Of a stretch of DNA of 64,000 bases, positions 32,468-43,278 are shown one piece after another. The stretch lies in NCBI GenBank assembly GCA_022315425.1, contig JAIUPT010000036.1, positions 868,001-932,000 on the forward strand, read 5' to 3'. How positions within the stretch are numbered: the stretch's first letter is position 1; every line of letters begins with the position of its first letter. Under the pieces are notes generated by a model. The model had not been told where the DNA came from. It did no database searches and saw nothing but the letters and a program-made list of their open reading frames with translations. This stretch comes from Pseudevernia furfuracea. Taxonomy: Eukaryota > Ascomycota > Lecanoromycetes > Lecanorales > Parmeliaceae. The position numbers and the translations under genes are program-made.

Positions 32468-33363
32468 CGTAGATTTTTCTGGTTATGACTCTCAGTGTTA
32501 TGTTATGTCAAAGTGGTGATGTGGGAAAAGACCTAGAATTGAGTGAGACGCAGACGCGTTAAATCCTGATGCGAGATCACATGATACATGAACGAACCGG
32601 TATACTATCAGGATGACCGTTGTCATAAATCCACAACGAGAGCTCTATAGAATAATCAATTTGTGACGATATTCGTGCTCTTGATGTTATCCATTATCTT
32701 GCCATAAAAGGTCTCTCCTCACTGTCAACATACAAGGTGATCAAATGGTCTACAATTTGGTGTTTCAGCGCCAAGATTTGCGGGCACGATAAATACTACG
32801 ATAGTACTGTACCTCCGTACAGTGTACATTAATAAGTCCCGCAGCGAACCATTACCACTCGTATATCAGCAATGGTGAAGAATTTTGAATTCTTTTTGAT
32901 AAGAAGTCCATTTCATCAACTCGCTGCGGAAGTGTCATGTTTCCACTAAGCTCTTCCGACAGCTTGACCAGCGGAAGACCTGGCAGTATTGAGTGCTCTA
33001 ATAAGTCGTACACAATCTTGAGTAGACACTCCATGAGCACGGAAGCTCGTCAAGCTTCGGAGATTTGATACCGTCGTAACAGCCACCTATCCTGGCAGCG
33101 TGCATCCCGCGTCAGATCTATTTCTAAAAGTCCATTTGGTCCTTTTCCCAGTGGATTATCCCAACAGCTTTTCCTCCAAATCTCACCCGCTGAGCAACAG
33201 ACGCCTCAAATGCAGATATAGCCTAGATGTGAGGGCAAAAGACACGCCAGAATCAAATTATATGGCTCAAAGTGAACATGTGCGCAATATCGTATATATC
33301 CCTATTCCAGAAAAACCCTGATTGGCAACTCGTACAATGACGAGTCCCACAAGGGACCCCGGC
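32468..33363. promoter_or_regulatory. Intergenic region upstream of RDH54 and downstream of the aquaporin gene
   Basis: About 900 bp. The part next to 32468 is the RDH54 promoter; it contains ACGCGT at about 32553, an MluI-box-like sequence that in fungi can confer G1/S expression, but a single hexamer is weak evidence. A TACCTCCGTAC motif occurs at about 32811-32821. Short open frames here show no domain. Confidence 0.4.
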
Positions 33364-34692
33364 CTACTCGTCCCTGCGTTGGGGGTTGTCTTGCGGATGA
33401 TGTGAATCGTCCTGCCCTGGGTTTGCCTCCTCATAATTGTTGAACTTCACAAATCTATAGTATCCGCCAGAGATCAGAGCACCCAGGAATGGCCCAACCC
33501 AGTATATCCAGTGGTAACCTGGGAAGTCCGCAGTGGCAACGCACGGACCGAATGACCGGGTAGGATTAAGAGAGCCTCCGGTAAAGTATACACCTGCCAT
33601 ATACATCAGCGATTGTTCAGAATTTGCGCTTCGTTCCGGTGACGAGGATACCTGCAAGTTCGGCCACAAACAAGGCAAGCCCGATGCCCACTGTTGGAAT
33701 ACTCAGAATCAGCAGCTCCTCTATGGGCAAAATCTGAGGTATAAGGCACCAAAAGGGTGCAGAAAGGAAGGGGCTCCTTGAAGAGCACCTACCTGGAGCG
33801 ATGAAGGTGGTTTTGCTCTTCTCGGCAGCCAACATCAGCACAGTGAAGACAAGTTCTGCTGTCAAAAACATCTCGATGAAGACTCCCTGCGCGATGGACG
33901 TTCCGTTGGTCAAAGTTGTAGTGAACGCAGGTTTACCGGGAAACATGCACCGGACAAGGGCCGCTGCCTGCACGCTTCAAAGTCAGCATGACTTCTTCGG
34001 GGTATAATAATATAGGTTGAAAATAGGCCCAGGCGTATAAATGAACGGTTGGGATGAAATACAGGCCGCACTACTCACCACCATCCCTCCGAACATTTGA
34101 GCTGGGAAAAGGAGCGCACCGCGAAGCGCTGGGAGAGTCCCTGTGACGCTAGTTGTTCCACAGCTTAGCACTTTCTTTTTGGCATGAAAGCTGTGGGGAA
34201 ATGAAAGGCTGGAGAAATATCTTACACCATACCAAATGTTACTGCGGGATTGAAAAGTCCACCGCTTATTCTATAAAATACCCAGGCAGTGACAGCGAGG
34301 GAAAAGCCAAAGCCAAGGCTGATGAAAAGAAGTTTGTCGACGGTGGGAGGTCCATTGGGGTCTATCGTGTCTAGTTGAAGATCTCGAGTCAGTATTTTCT
34401 GTTCAATGGTGTATACATGATGTTTTTGCAGATTAACCAACGGATGTCAAGGCCCATGAAGGTTCGAAAGGGAGAAAGTATGGGCTTCGAAACTGGACGT
34501 ACTGGCAATCTGAGTGGCAGCGAAGGCAAAGTAGAGGAACATGAAGGTGCCGACGAATTCTCCTGACATGGCGACCAAGTGACCTCTCACATCCTTGGCT
34601 AGGTATCCAGCGTCATTATTCTTGTTACGCTCCACATCCTGGTTTCTCGGGGGCGGAGGATTGCCTTCTGGGCGACGAAGAGGGTTCTGCAT
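33364..34692 (-). CDS. Aquaporin / major intrinsic protein with a variant second NPA box
   Basis: Six-helix MIP channel for water or small solutes, plasma or internal membrane. Six exons (34692-34503, 34370-34226, 34148-34079, 33967-33793, 33690-33652, 33593-33364) give 282 residues with every join in phase; introns are 58-132 bp. The first exon carries the start MQNPLRRPEGNPPPP and helix 1 (SGEFVGTFMFLYFAFAATQIA). The first pore motif is NPA at 104-106 (GLFNPAVTFGM). The second is NPT at 216-218 (GGSLNPTRSFGP) with the selectivity-filter Arg at 219. The 39-base fifth exon encodes VGIGLALFVAELAG in helix 5. The C-terminus is short and hydrophilic. A water-channel or aquaglyceroporin assignment cannot be settled by eye. 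Confidence 0.88.
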
Positions 34693-36139
34693 AAAGAAGT
34701 ATTGGCAAAGAAACAGGGAGAGGAAGTGCTTGAAAGGAGAGCGGGCGTGGGGGTAAAGAAGAGATAGAGGTTGAAATTTTGGATGGGGAGGAAATGATGA
34801 AATGGTCGTTCTGGGTGGTGGTGCGTCACCTCCGCGAGCGAGCCTTTGACAGAAAACGCCATAAAAAGTGAAAAGAAAAGTGAAAAGCTTGCTTTCAAAG
34901 GTTCACCAGTTCAGGCATGGATCGGTAGTAAGTAGTAGTAGTAGTGGGATCATCATCCGCTCCTCTTACCAAATTCAGGACGTGCATCCCGAAAGATGAA
35001 TAATAGATCAATATTTAACGAGACTACATCTAAGATGGCAGGGCTGAAGCACTTTTTTTGATTCGTTGCACACGGCACGGCAAGCAATCCTCGGTCATCC
35101 AACTACCGGAGCTACTTTTCCTTTTTCCTCAAGAATCAAGTCTCCTTCTCCGGTTTACAAAAAAAAGAAAGAAAAAAAAGGTAAACTACTGTAATTTTAT
35201 TATCAACGAATAATTTACCAATATTAATGAATTACCAATTTACCTTACTTGAGTTGTTGAGAGTACGGTAAGGTCATCATCAAAATGGAACAAGGCGCTG
35301 AACATCAGCGGAGTGGAATACATACGTGTATCTTACATAACTTGCACTACCTCATCATACATACATATACCCGAGCCTCCGTAGGTATAGCTAAGCTACC
35401 TTAAGCTACGGTACTTTTGCTTGCTGCATTCAACCCGGAGTTTTGCTGACATGCTTAATCGTAGATCGAGGTCTAGGCCTTTTACCAGAAACGGGGATAG
35501 GGGATAAGGCATGGCATGCTAACCGAGCTTCTCCACCATCTCGCTTGGAGTTACATCTTCATCTTTTTGTGATGAACCGGTGCCATGATGAATACAAAAA
35601 GTTCCTGTCAATAATGGAATCTCTGATATTGAATCCTACTGGCTACCTACCATTTACCATTCAATGCCCGACAAAGCTATCAATCACTATGCCCTACGCC
35701 GCTCGGATGGTGCCGGGTCCTCAGCACGGTTTATCGTTCAACCAAAAGGATATCTTTCTCTTTCTTTTCATGCCCATCATCTACTCACTAAGGTAGACAG
35801 CCAACCTTTGCTGTTATTCGGCAGCGTTATGGCAGCTGGACAAACGTCTTTCGACCTTTAGAGCATGCTTCAAGCAGTCATCTCTATCTGTATTATATCG
35901 CTCCGCGTTCTCGTTTAGTATAATCAGAATCTAGCCACCATGCAATCATGTACACCCAGCCCCAAGTGTATCCTTTAGAAGACACGAGAAGAAGATTGAA
36001 GACTCCTGCCAAATGAGTTGCGCCAGCCCCTACTCCGATATATATCGGATGATTGATTTTGTACAGCCATCACAAACGATCCCTTAATATCTTAATTTCC
36101 CAACAATAGAAAACGTGTATGCCGTCTCGGCTTCACTTT
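34693..36139. promoter_or_regulatory. Intergenic region upstream of the aquaporin gene
   Basis: About 1.45 kb without a supportable gene. It contains an (AGT)n run near 34929-34943, A-rich runs near 35158-35180, and a CCTCCGTAGGTA motif at about 35381-35393 that recurs in other intergenic regions of the window. Open frames at 35443-35861 have no recognisable domain. The part next to 36139 is the 3' flank of the DH-PH-like gene. Confidence 0.4.
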
Positions 36140-39100
36140 TCATCTGGTAGGAAAGTCAGCGCCACGTCTTCGTCGTAATTTTTGGACTGGAGAGATTTCA
36201 CGTACCTGTATCATATAGACCGTAGCCCTGCCTCCTCCCACCCCTCCAACAGCGCCAACAACGCCGACCTCTCCATTAGGCCCGACCGCATCCTCCCATA
36301 CGCTCAACGCAATACCGGTCCTTGCCACCCTCTCGAAACAGCTCTCTCCCAACTGTACATCCAGCAAAACCTCTCCTTTCGTCTTCCCGTGCACTAAGAT
36401 CCTCTTCTCATTAAGACCTTGATGCGCACTGCTCATTGGTCTGCCCTCAGGTCCGACGTTGCTTCCGTCGGACCTCATGATCGTCAAGCGTGCAGAGCCC
36501 ATGTCACGCCATTTGGATGCAGTCTCGCGAACATAAAGGCGAATTTTAGCGTTGCTGAGGCCGATGGGTGCGTCCTTCCCAGCAGTGGTCATCCCTGGAG
36601 GAACAGGCGAGCTGGTACCACTACCACTGGAGTTGTCGGAGCTCGTATAGATACTGCCTTCGCGAGAAGTAATGGTACTCCGCGATATGTTGAACATGCC
36701 ACTGCCCCTGCCGAAGCGCTTGAGGGCTGAAAAAGCGCTCGACATGCTGCCTATGCTGCTTTCGCTGGGAGCAATGCTAGGTGTTGGGGCGCTGCTAGCA
36801 CGGTAGCTGGAAGAGCGACCCCAACCACCAAACCAGCTAGACCTCGAACCGCCGACACTGGTGCTGGCTCGTCGATTTGACAGCTGGTTGCCAGGACCGT
36901 AGGGACCCCTTGCATTTTCAAGGGCAATGAATGTGGGATTGTTGATTCTTGAATGGTTGATCAATGCGTAAAGTGCCTCACACTCTCCTGGGTTGCGAGA
37001 GCGAAACATGATGTTGTTGCCTGAAGTGATTTGAGAATTGGGCGTTGGAGGCGAGCGGATAGAAATGTCAAGGGCAGTACCACGGCGAAGGGGGACCAGG
37101 GGTGTCAGCTCGAGGCCAACCAGAGGACCGACTCCCCGGACCTCATCATTCTGACCCGTCAAATTAGACGCGAGGTCCGAAAAAGCTTCCATGTCGACGA
37201 CGGGGGTCGAAGAAGAAAGTGGCTCATCTTTCGAGTGAGCAGCAGACATCTCGTAGGCCTCGATTAGGCCAGGCGTGATCACGATGCTGCATTCATCGGG
37301 GTGTAGGCTTTGCCAGGACCCTGTGTCCGACCACGAGAAGATTGAGGCGATGGTCTTTGCAGCCTTTGACGGTTGAGGCGGTACCGTCTTGTAGGGAGCT
37401 TGAGAGGCTGATTCCGAGGGTTTGATAGTACCGTCTGGGGTTGGATGCAAGGATGTCCTGGGAGAGACCTTTGGACGTGGGAGAGTTTTGAAAGGCCCGA
37501 GAGGCATCAGAGGGGTTGGAGCATCACCTTCTTCCAATTCTTCGTCTTCGGACGAGTCTGACACTGACGTGGCTTCATTGTGCTCCACGGTAGAAGTATC
37601 CGACCCAGAAGAACTCTCAGATGCCGTGGATGGCTCGTATTCATGCTTCAAGGGTGAAGAGGACCGTCTCGACTTGAATTGACTTTTGCCAAGGACCGGA
37701 GTCTTTGATTCGTTCAGCTTTGGCGAGCGTTGAACGGACACCGGTGATGGAGAAGATGGCTGCGGAACATCGATCTTTGAAGATACAGGACGCTTCTTGG
37801 CCAATCTGGAAGGAGACCCTGGCTCCTGCGAGGCAGAACTTGTAGGCCATTGCGGCTCCTCTTCTGGTTCGGCTGTTGGGGTTGTGGGTGGACTATTCTT
37901 CCTTGCTTTCGGAATATACGGAAGTTCCAATGATGGGACTGATGATCGTGATCGATGATAAGATGGCCGAGCATTGTCCTTGTGTTGATTGGTACTGGGC
38001 TCGCGGCCGAGGCCTGCGTATTCTCCACTTGGCTCCGGCGACAAAGAACTTATGTTGGGGTATTTGTTCTGTGAATCCGCTGCTGGAATATGAGCAGTAG
38101 CGGCGTCTGAAGATGGTGTCTGAGGCTCTCTACGACAGCAGGTCGCATCCGTCGACTTCGGACTGGATGGTGAGTTCTTACCATGCCTTGATAGCCTCTT
38201 AGCTCTAGCGCGTTTGAGTCCAACGGAGGTGCTAGTACCGCTTAAACCCAGCGCTTCCTTGAAGCTTCGCGGTGTACGAGTCGGTTCAGACGCTGGGGTG
38301 TCACGATTTCGGTTTTGACTAGGAAGTGAACGAAGATCGTTGACCTGGTCCACATAGCTGTTGGATGATCTTGATGGAGTATTTGGAGAAATGCTGTGGG
38401 ACTGGTTCTGCAACCCGGCTATTTCTCCTGATGGAGGGGTGACCGGTGAGCCGGGCACTCCGGAAGGCAGTGGGTATGGCAAAGTCTTGGAAGCGTTGTT
38501 TCCTTGCTCACCGATTGGGATCTCGACTTCTCTCGGACTCGGTGTCCTGCTCTTACTGGGTGCGCTGGAGGTGATAGGAGACTCAAGGTCCGATGCATTT
38601 GATTCGGACTTCACCCGCTGATGTCGGCCGAGAAAACTCTGCGATCTTATGATTTTTGGAGGTATAGGTGTCAAGCCGAGCATTTGAACCCATTCAAAGC
38701 CTGCATGTTCGTCTTCAGATCTCAGCGACAACAACTCCTGCCACTCTAGATCATTACCACCAACTCCTCTGATCATAATAACTATTTCGCCCTTGAGGTC
38801 TCCATTCCGAGCCGATACACGGCCAAATTGAACCGGCGGGAACAGTAGCCAGCGACCTGTTCCATCGACCTCACAGATGAGCAAATCCCCACTATCGTCA
38901 CGGCCAGGAGCCTCGTCACGAATGATAAGCTCGACGTGACAGTCCACACGTTGTCCACTTGAGTGCTGAAGAGCGAGATTGAAATGGTCTCTAGCCCGAA
39001 CACGGCATGTTCTATCAATGGCAACACCAGTCAATGGCGCAAGAGTCCTTGGGTCTCGAGCCCGGGTAAGATCAATGTTGGAAGCCGCCTCATCTTCCAG

Positions 39101-41599
39101 GCGCGCACGCTCTTCGTTCGAGCGCTGCCTAGCATCGTCGACAAGCTTCTGATATTTCACAGCCAGCATTTCTGCTTCTGCCGAAGGCTTGATAAAATTT
39201 ACACCCTTCAAAGTCTTTGCCAGATACTTGAGCCTGACCAGTGGTCGCTTCAGAAGGAAAGCAACATCAACTCTTTCGCCATCTCCATTGACCACATCCC
39301 CTTCTTCGTTCCTTGGCAACCCTTCTTCGAGTCCCCCTGATTTTGCATTTGGTGAGTCGGACACTACGGAGGTAACCTCAGAAGCAGGAGCGAGGTTGAC
39401 TACCACATCCTGGAACCCCATGCGCCAAGCCTTCAAGTACTCTGCATAGACTCTCTGAGCTCCATGTGCCCAAGTGAGTAGAGCGGCAGCGTCTCCCTGT
39501 GGTAAGCGTCTGTGCAATGTTTTCAAGCGCTCGAGCGCGATACCCATGTCTATGATTGGCCTCGTGAAATTTGGGCCCTCGTGAGTATGGGCTGAGGCAC
39601 TAAAGAGGCTAGCTGCAACAGCAGAATCTGACCTTGACAGAACACTGGTCAACAAGACGGGAATCACGCCATCGACCAAAGTGCGCAGCTCACGCATGTA
39701 CTTGCTCTCATCGGTAGATAACTCTTGCATCAAGTCCCCAATAGTTGCGGTGGCAAGTCGACTTCGATTTGTACGGATGCTTCGAGCCGATTGAATGCTT
39801 CTGTTTCCTGCCTTTGGTAACGATAAGACAGATATGAGATCCGCATGTTTGGTGAGGCGACTGTTCTTTCGCTTTAATGAATTTAGACCCAAGTGGTCTC
39901 TTGCCTCGTCAACAGCTGCGTCTTCCCTGACAGGAGGCGGACGAGCTGTAAATACAGAAACCTCCGACACGGAAGGCGGTGCAGCACCCTGCCGAGTATT
40001 GAAAGTCTCAACAGAGGCGATAGTAGAAAGACGATGCCTTCCCGTGGAAGGAAAAGGGCGCTTGAAGTTGAGCCCAGGAGGCTTAAGAGGGTTGTTGAGG
40101 TCCGGTCCTTCCACAGAGGATACAGTATGACTTGATGACAGCGCCGACTCGGCATCGTCTTCTTTGCTAGGCTCTTGTGAAGTAAGCGACTTTCGTCTGT
40201 CGCGAACTGGTGAAGGTACACTTTTTCTCGCCGACCGCCTTTTGAGTGACGACGGCGACGTCTCCTCTGCCTCTTGGACAAGGTCCACAAATTTCGACGC
40301 AGATGTTATTCCATTACCCGAGCCCGATAGCGCAGAATCAGAGTCAAAGTCAGCTGGGAAAGGGTTGTCTTCGTACATAGCTGAACTTGGAATCCTGTTT
40401 CTTCTCCTGCTTCCATGGACGGCTCGTCTCGTGCCTTCCTTTGTGTCCAAGGCTTCCCGTATCCTGTTGCGATCTAATCTTATTTCCTCTTGTAGTGTCA
40501 TTTCTCTCTTCTTGATTGATGGGTTTAGAGGTGGGATGACCTCGAGTGGAGGCTCATCTGTGTCAAGAAAAGGATCTGGAGTTTCGTTCAACCAAGCTTC
40601 AATGCTTGGGACTCTTGGGGTAGCTATTGGCTCCGGTACCTGTTTTACGAAGATTTTCCTGGAATCACCGAAAACTTGACTTAATAGATTGCCTTTCTGC
40701 GTTCGAACGCTGCCTCTGCCGTCCGAAGTTGCGCGTCTCGCGGAACGAGGGGATTCGTCTGGATCTTCTGCATTCTGATTACTCGGCCTGTCTTTGTAAG
40801 AGTCCTCTTTAGCACCGGACGAGCCGGTTCGCAATGACGCTTCTGGCGTTGGACGTTTTCTTCGTCCGGTTGATTCAGAAGCAGGACTAGCTTTCGCAAC
40901 CTCAATGTCACTCCCGATCCCTTTTTCGCTCCCCGAAAACTCACTTTGCCGTCGCTGATGCCGTCTTGAATACTTTCGCGCTCCAGGTGGTGTGACGTAG
41001 ACCCTGATACCATCGTCGCCGCGAGAGGTCTCCCTCTTGGACGTTATCGTGTTCTCTTCTCTTCTCAGCCTTTCCGATGTTTTGAGCTCTGGCGGTGGCT
41101 TTACTCGAATACCTTCGTCTGGCAGTGCAGATATCGGAGGTGTATCCTTCGTGGCCTTGGATGATGCTGTACTCTTTGGTGGACTTCTCTTCTTCCGCCA
41201 ATGCCCATCACTTACCACCCGCTTTGCTGGAGCGCTTCTACTTCGATTACGGTCTCTCTTTTCCCCATCTGGTTTTACCGATCTTCTGCTACTTCTGCTT
41301 GGCGTATTGTAATCGTCGTCCTCTTTTTCTCTCCGTGACGGCGTTCTGGGGTTGGGTTCCTTTGTTGGCGTCCTGCTCTTCGTAGTGAAATTGTCTAGTC
41401 GCTGGTTTTCTTCCATTCCAATATCATCTGCCGTAACCACGCCTCCACCTTGGGCCTGCCATTGCCGAACTCGGTCTCTAACCGAGTGGGTGTCGTAGAC
41501 TCCCTGCGGTTTGCCGACGTCAACCGTCTTTGTTTTAGAGGGTGAAGTGCTATAGTCGTGACGTGTAGAAAAGCGGCTTGGCGAAGAAGGTAGGGACAT
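36140..41599 (-). CDS. Large DH-PH-like (Dbl-homology) protein, possible Rho-GEF-related regulator
   Basis: Single uninterrupted open frame of 1819 residues, striking among intron-rich neighbours. ATG at 41599 gives MSLPSSPSRFSTRHDYSTSP. Residues 1-600 are disordered and rich in Ser/Arg/Pro. Around 620-835 a helical segment beginning IGDLMQELSTDESKYMREL looks like a Dbl-homology domain start. It is followed at about 863-973 by a beta-rich PH-like stretch (RWLLFPPVQFGRVSARNGDL ... WVQMLGL). Residues 980-1420 are again disordered with acidic runs. A second PH-like region lies around 1423-1566 (SLHPDECSIVITPGLIEAYE). The C-terminal 1686-1800 (KIRLYVRETASKWRDMGSARL) resembles a RanBP1/PH-fold module. 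The DH-PH pair suggests a guanine-nucleotide-exchange or scaffold role at the cortex, but this is inference from fold resemblance; I do not recognise a characterised orthologue. Confidence 0.75.
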   Translation of the reverse strand: MSLPSSPSRFSTRHDYSTSPSKTKTVDVGKPQGVYDTHSVRDRVRQWQAQGGGVVTADDIGMEENQRLDNFTTKSRTPTKEPNPRTPSRREKEDDDYNTPSRSSRRSVKPDGEKRDRNRSRSAPAKRVVSDGHWRKKRSPPKSTASSKATKDTPPISALPDEGIRVKPPPELKTSERLRREENTITSKRETSRGDDGIRVYVTPPGARKYSRRHQRRQSEFSGSEKGIGSDIEVAKASPASESTGRRKRPTPEASLRTGSSGAKEDSYKDRPSNQNAEDPDESPRSARRATSDGRGSVRTQKGNLLSQVFGDSRKIFVKQVPEPIATPRVPSIEAWLNETPDPFLDTDEPPLEVIPPLNPSIKKREMTLQEEIRLDRNRIREALDTKEGTRRAVHGSRRRNRIPSSAMYEDNPFPADFDSDSALSGSGNGITSASKFVDLVQEAEETSPSSLKRRSARKSVPSPVRDRRKSLTSQEPSKEDDAESALSSSHTVSSVEGPDLNNPLKPPGLNFKRPFPSTGRHRLSTIASVETFNTRQGAAPPSVSEVSVFTARPPPVREDAAVDEARDHLGLNSLKRKNSRLTKHADLISVLSLPKAGNRSIQSARSIRTNRSRLATATIGDLMQELSTDESKYMRELRTLVDGVIPVLLTSVLSRSDSAVAASLFSASAHTHEGPNFTRPIIDMGIALERLKTLHRRLPQGDAAALLTWAHGAQRVYAEYLKAWRMGFQDVVVNLAPASEVTSVVSDSPNAKSGGLEEGLPRNEEGDVVNGDGERVDVAFLLKRPLVRLKYLAKTLKGVNFIKPSAEAEMLAVKYQKLVDDARQRSNEERARLEDEAASNIDLTRARDPRTLAPLTGVAIDRTCRVRARDHFNLALQHSSGQRVDCHVELIIRDEAPGRDDSGDLLICEVDGTGRWLLFPPVQFGRVSARNGDLKGEIVIMIRGVGGNDLEWQELLSLRSEDEHAGFEWVQMLGLTPIPPKIIRSQSFLGRHQRVKSESNASDLESPITSSAPSKSRTPSPREVEIPIGEQGNNASKTLPYPLPSGVPGSPVTPPSGEIAGLQNQSHSISPNTPSRSSNSYVDQVNDLRSLPSQNRNRDTPASEPTRTPRSFKEALGLSGTSTSVGLKRARAKRLSRHGKNSPSSPKSTDATCCRREPQTPSSDAATAHIPAADSQNKYPNISSLSPEPSGEYAGLGREPSTNQHKDNARPSYHRSRSSVPSLELPYIPKARKNSPPTTPTAEPEEEPQWPTSSASQEPGSPSRLAKKRPVSSKIDVPQPSSPSPVSVQRSPKLNESKTPVLGKSQFKSRRSSSPLKHEYEPSTASESSSGSDTSTVEHNEATSVSDSSEDEELEEGDAPTPLMPLGPFKTLPRPKVSPRTSLHPTPDGTIKPSESASQAPYKTVPPQPSKAAKTIASIFSWSDTGSWQSLHPDECSIVITPGLIEAYEMSAAHSKDEPLSSSTPVVDMEAFSDLASNLTGQNDEVRGVGPLVGLELTPLVPLRRGTALDISIRSPPTPNSQITSGNNIMFRSRNPGECEALYALINHSRINNPTFIALENARGPYGPGNQLSNRRASTSVGGSRSSWFGGWGRSSSYRASSAPTPSIAPSESSIGSMSSAFSALKRFGRGSGMFNISRSTITSREGSIYTSSDNSSGSGTSSPVPPGMTTAGKDAPIGLSNAKIRLYVRETASKWRDMGSARLTIMRSDGSNVGPEGRPMSSAHQGLNEKRILVHGKTKGEVLLDVQLGESCFERVARTGIALSVWEDAVGPNGEVGVVGAVGGVGGGRATVYMIQVREISPVQKLRRRRGADFPTR

Positions 41600-42297
41600 T
41601 TGGCACTATATGAAAGTCAACTGACACTCTCTGTGAATCTCTAGTCTGCGCGGAACTAAATATCAGGTAGTTCTGAAGCGAGAAAAGTGCATTGATGGTG
41701 TTGTACGCGTTGTGTTTACAGACCTTTTGCAAGCTTCATTGGTGATGATTTACTAGAGCTGGTGGCCAACAGCTGGACTGCGCGCTTGCTCTTGACCGAA
41801 GTTTTGAGCTACACATAGGATCTATCCTCATGAAAAGTCGATGTCTTGAATTTTCTTGATTCTAAGGTCTCCATAGCAACGGTCTAGAAGTATCCCGGGA
41901 AAACAAAAGAGCAACTACGCCACATCCTCGCCTAAGAAACAATGCTCATGTTTAAGCAATGACAACTAGGATTGCAGGAAGGCTCGGAAGGTTACAGAAT
42001 CTTCGCAATCCGTAGACTCGCCTCTTGCAGTACGACTATAATGTATGGAAGGACCAGTCTCTCTCATCAGGGGGGTTTGTTTCAGTAGCACATTAAGTTG
42101 CTAGGAGGATCGAAGCTTCTTGACACTAGCAATCAGCAGCATATATATCGCTGAGACCGTTATGTTCTATGGTGGAGAGGGCACCCATGCGCGAAGCTAT
42201 ATAATGAAAACTATGGTAAATGAAGGGCCAAGTTCTTCGAGACGCGGATCTGCTCAAAGGAGCTCCGTAGGCGGGGACAGATCCAATGGACCAAACA
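41600..42297. promoter_or_regulatory. Intergenic region upstream of the DH-PH-like gene
   Basis: About 700 bp between the DH-PH-like start codon and the stop of the EBP-like gene, both on the minus strand. It holds the promoter of the former and the 3' flank of the latter. No further feature recognised. Confidence 0.35.
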
Positions 42298-43278
42298 TCA
42301 ACTCGACTTCTTGAGGTAGCCGTTGCCCTGTGCCGTTCTGGTCTGCTGGTCTAACGCTTTGAACGCCTTTGCACTTTTAGAGATGCTGCTGTAAAGTAAG
42401 ACTGTACAGCGATATTTAGTATTGTCTCTCTCGGCCCAGTATTTTGGACATTTGCACTTACTGCCTGGTATCACAATCCAGATGAAGTTCATGAAGAAAT
42501 AATAGCCCCAGAAGTAATACGCTTCTGGCCGGCAGTGTGTCAGGCCCTTGCCGTAGTGATCAAACATGCTCGTAGAATAGTAAAGAACATCTCCATAGAT
42601 CTGGCCCAACGAGACTAATGCTTGTAAAGGGTGACGGAGAGGATGCTCATAAGTGATGAGCAATGCGACAGCAAAGGACATGGGGCCCCAACAGACCTAA
42701 ACTCGACATAGTCAGCGTCTCTTGTTTAACTTGGAGAAATGATGGATGATCGGAGAGCGTACCGCCGTGACCGTCTCCATACACAAGACGAATGACTCAG
42801 AAGTCAAGTATCTCGAGTCCGAGAACGAGTACTCCTTCCACAACTGTCCGAATAGGTCCTGCTTGCCGGGCATGTTCGCATGGTTGAAGGCAAAGTATCC
42901 TGTTGTTTTCTTCAGCGTTGGCACGCGTACGATGCCTCGTTTTTCTCACCCTCAAAGAAAAGATGGATGGTCCCAGCTAAGGCACCAGAGTATCAGCAAG
43001 CTGCTCTTCACAAGCGCACGGGGCTTGTATGCGCGTGTGCACGTACTTAGAACAAACCACAGTATGGTTGCCTTGTCCCGTGAAGGCAGACTAGGGTTAT
43101 GACTGCGGACCAAAGCGAGGGTAATGCCCAGTATAACAACCCATCCTCCGGCGAATATGCCCAATAGAGTGGGTACGGACCATTTGTTTGCTAGATAGCC
43201 CACGATGTCTGCTTCAAGTGGGTAAAAGGGATGGATAGCCTGAGGTAGGTTTGTATTGTTGAGGACGTAGTCTGCCAT
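42298..43278 (-). CDS. EBP-type sterol delta8-delta7 isomerase-like membrane protein (EXPERA domain)
   Basis: Five exons (43278-43047, 42976-42950, 42899-42763, 42696-42462, 42401-42298) give 244 residues with all joins in phase; the 27-base second exon encodes the core of the active-site helix. Four to five hydrophobic helices fit an ER membrane protein of the emopamil-binding-protein family. Residues matching those essential in human EBP are present: His82 and Glu86 in IHLFFEG, Glu128 and Thr131 in METVTA, Asn202 and Trp205 in NFIWIVIPG. The protein is therefore probably catalytically competent in moving the sterol ring double bond. In fungi that step is normally attributed to Erg2, so the role of this second, EBP-type enzyme is uncertain. 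For the last intron I chose the acceptor at 42402, which gives GILLYSSISK and keeps frame; the next AG would break it. Confidence 0.85.
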
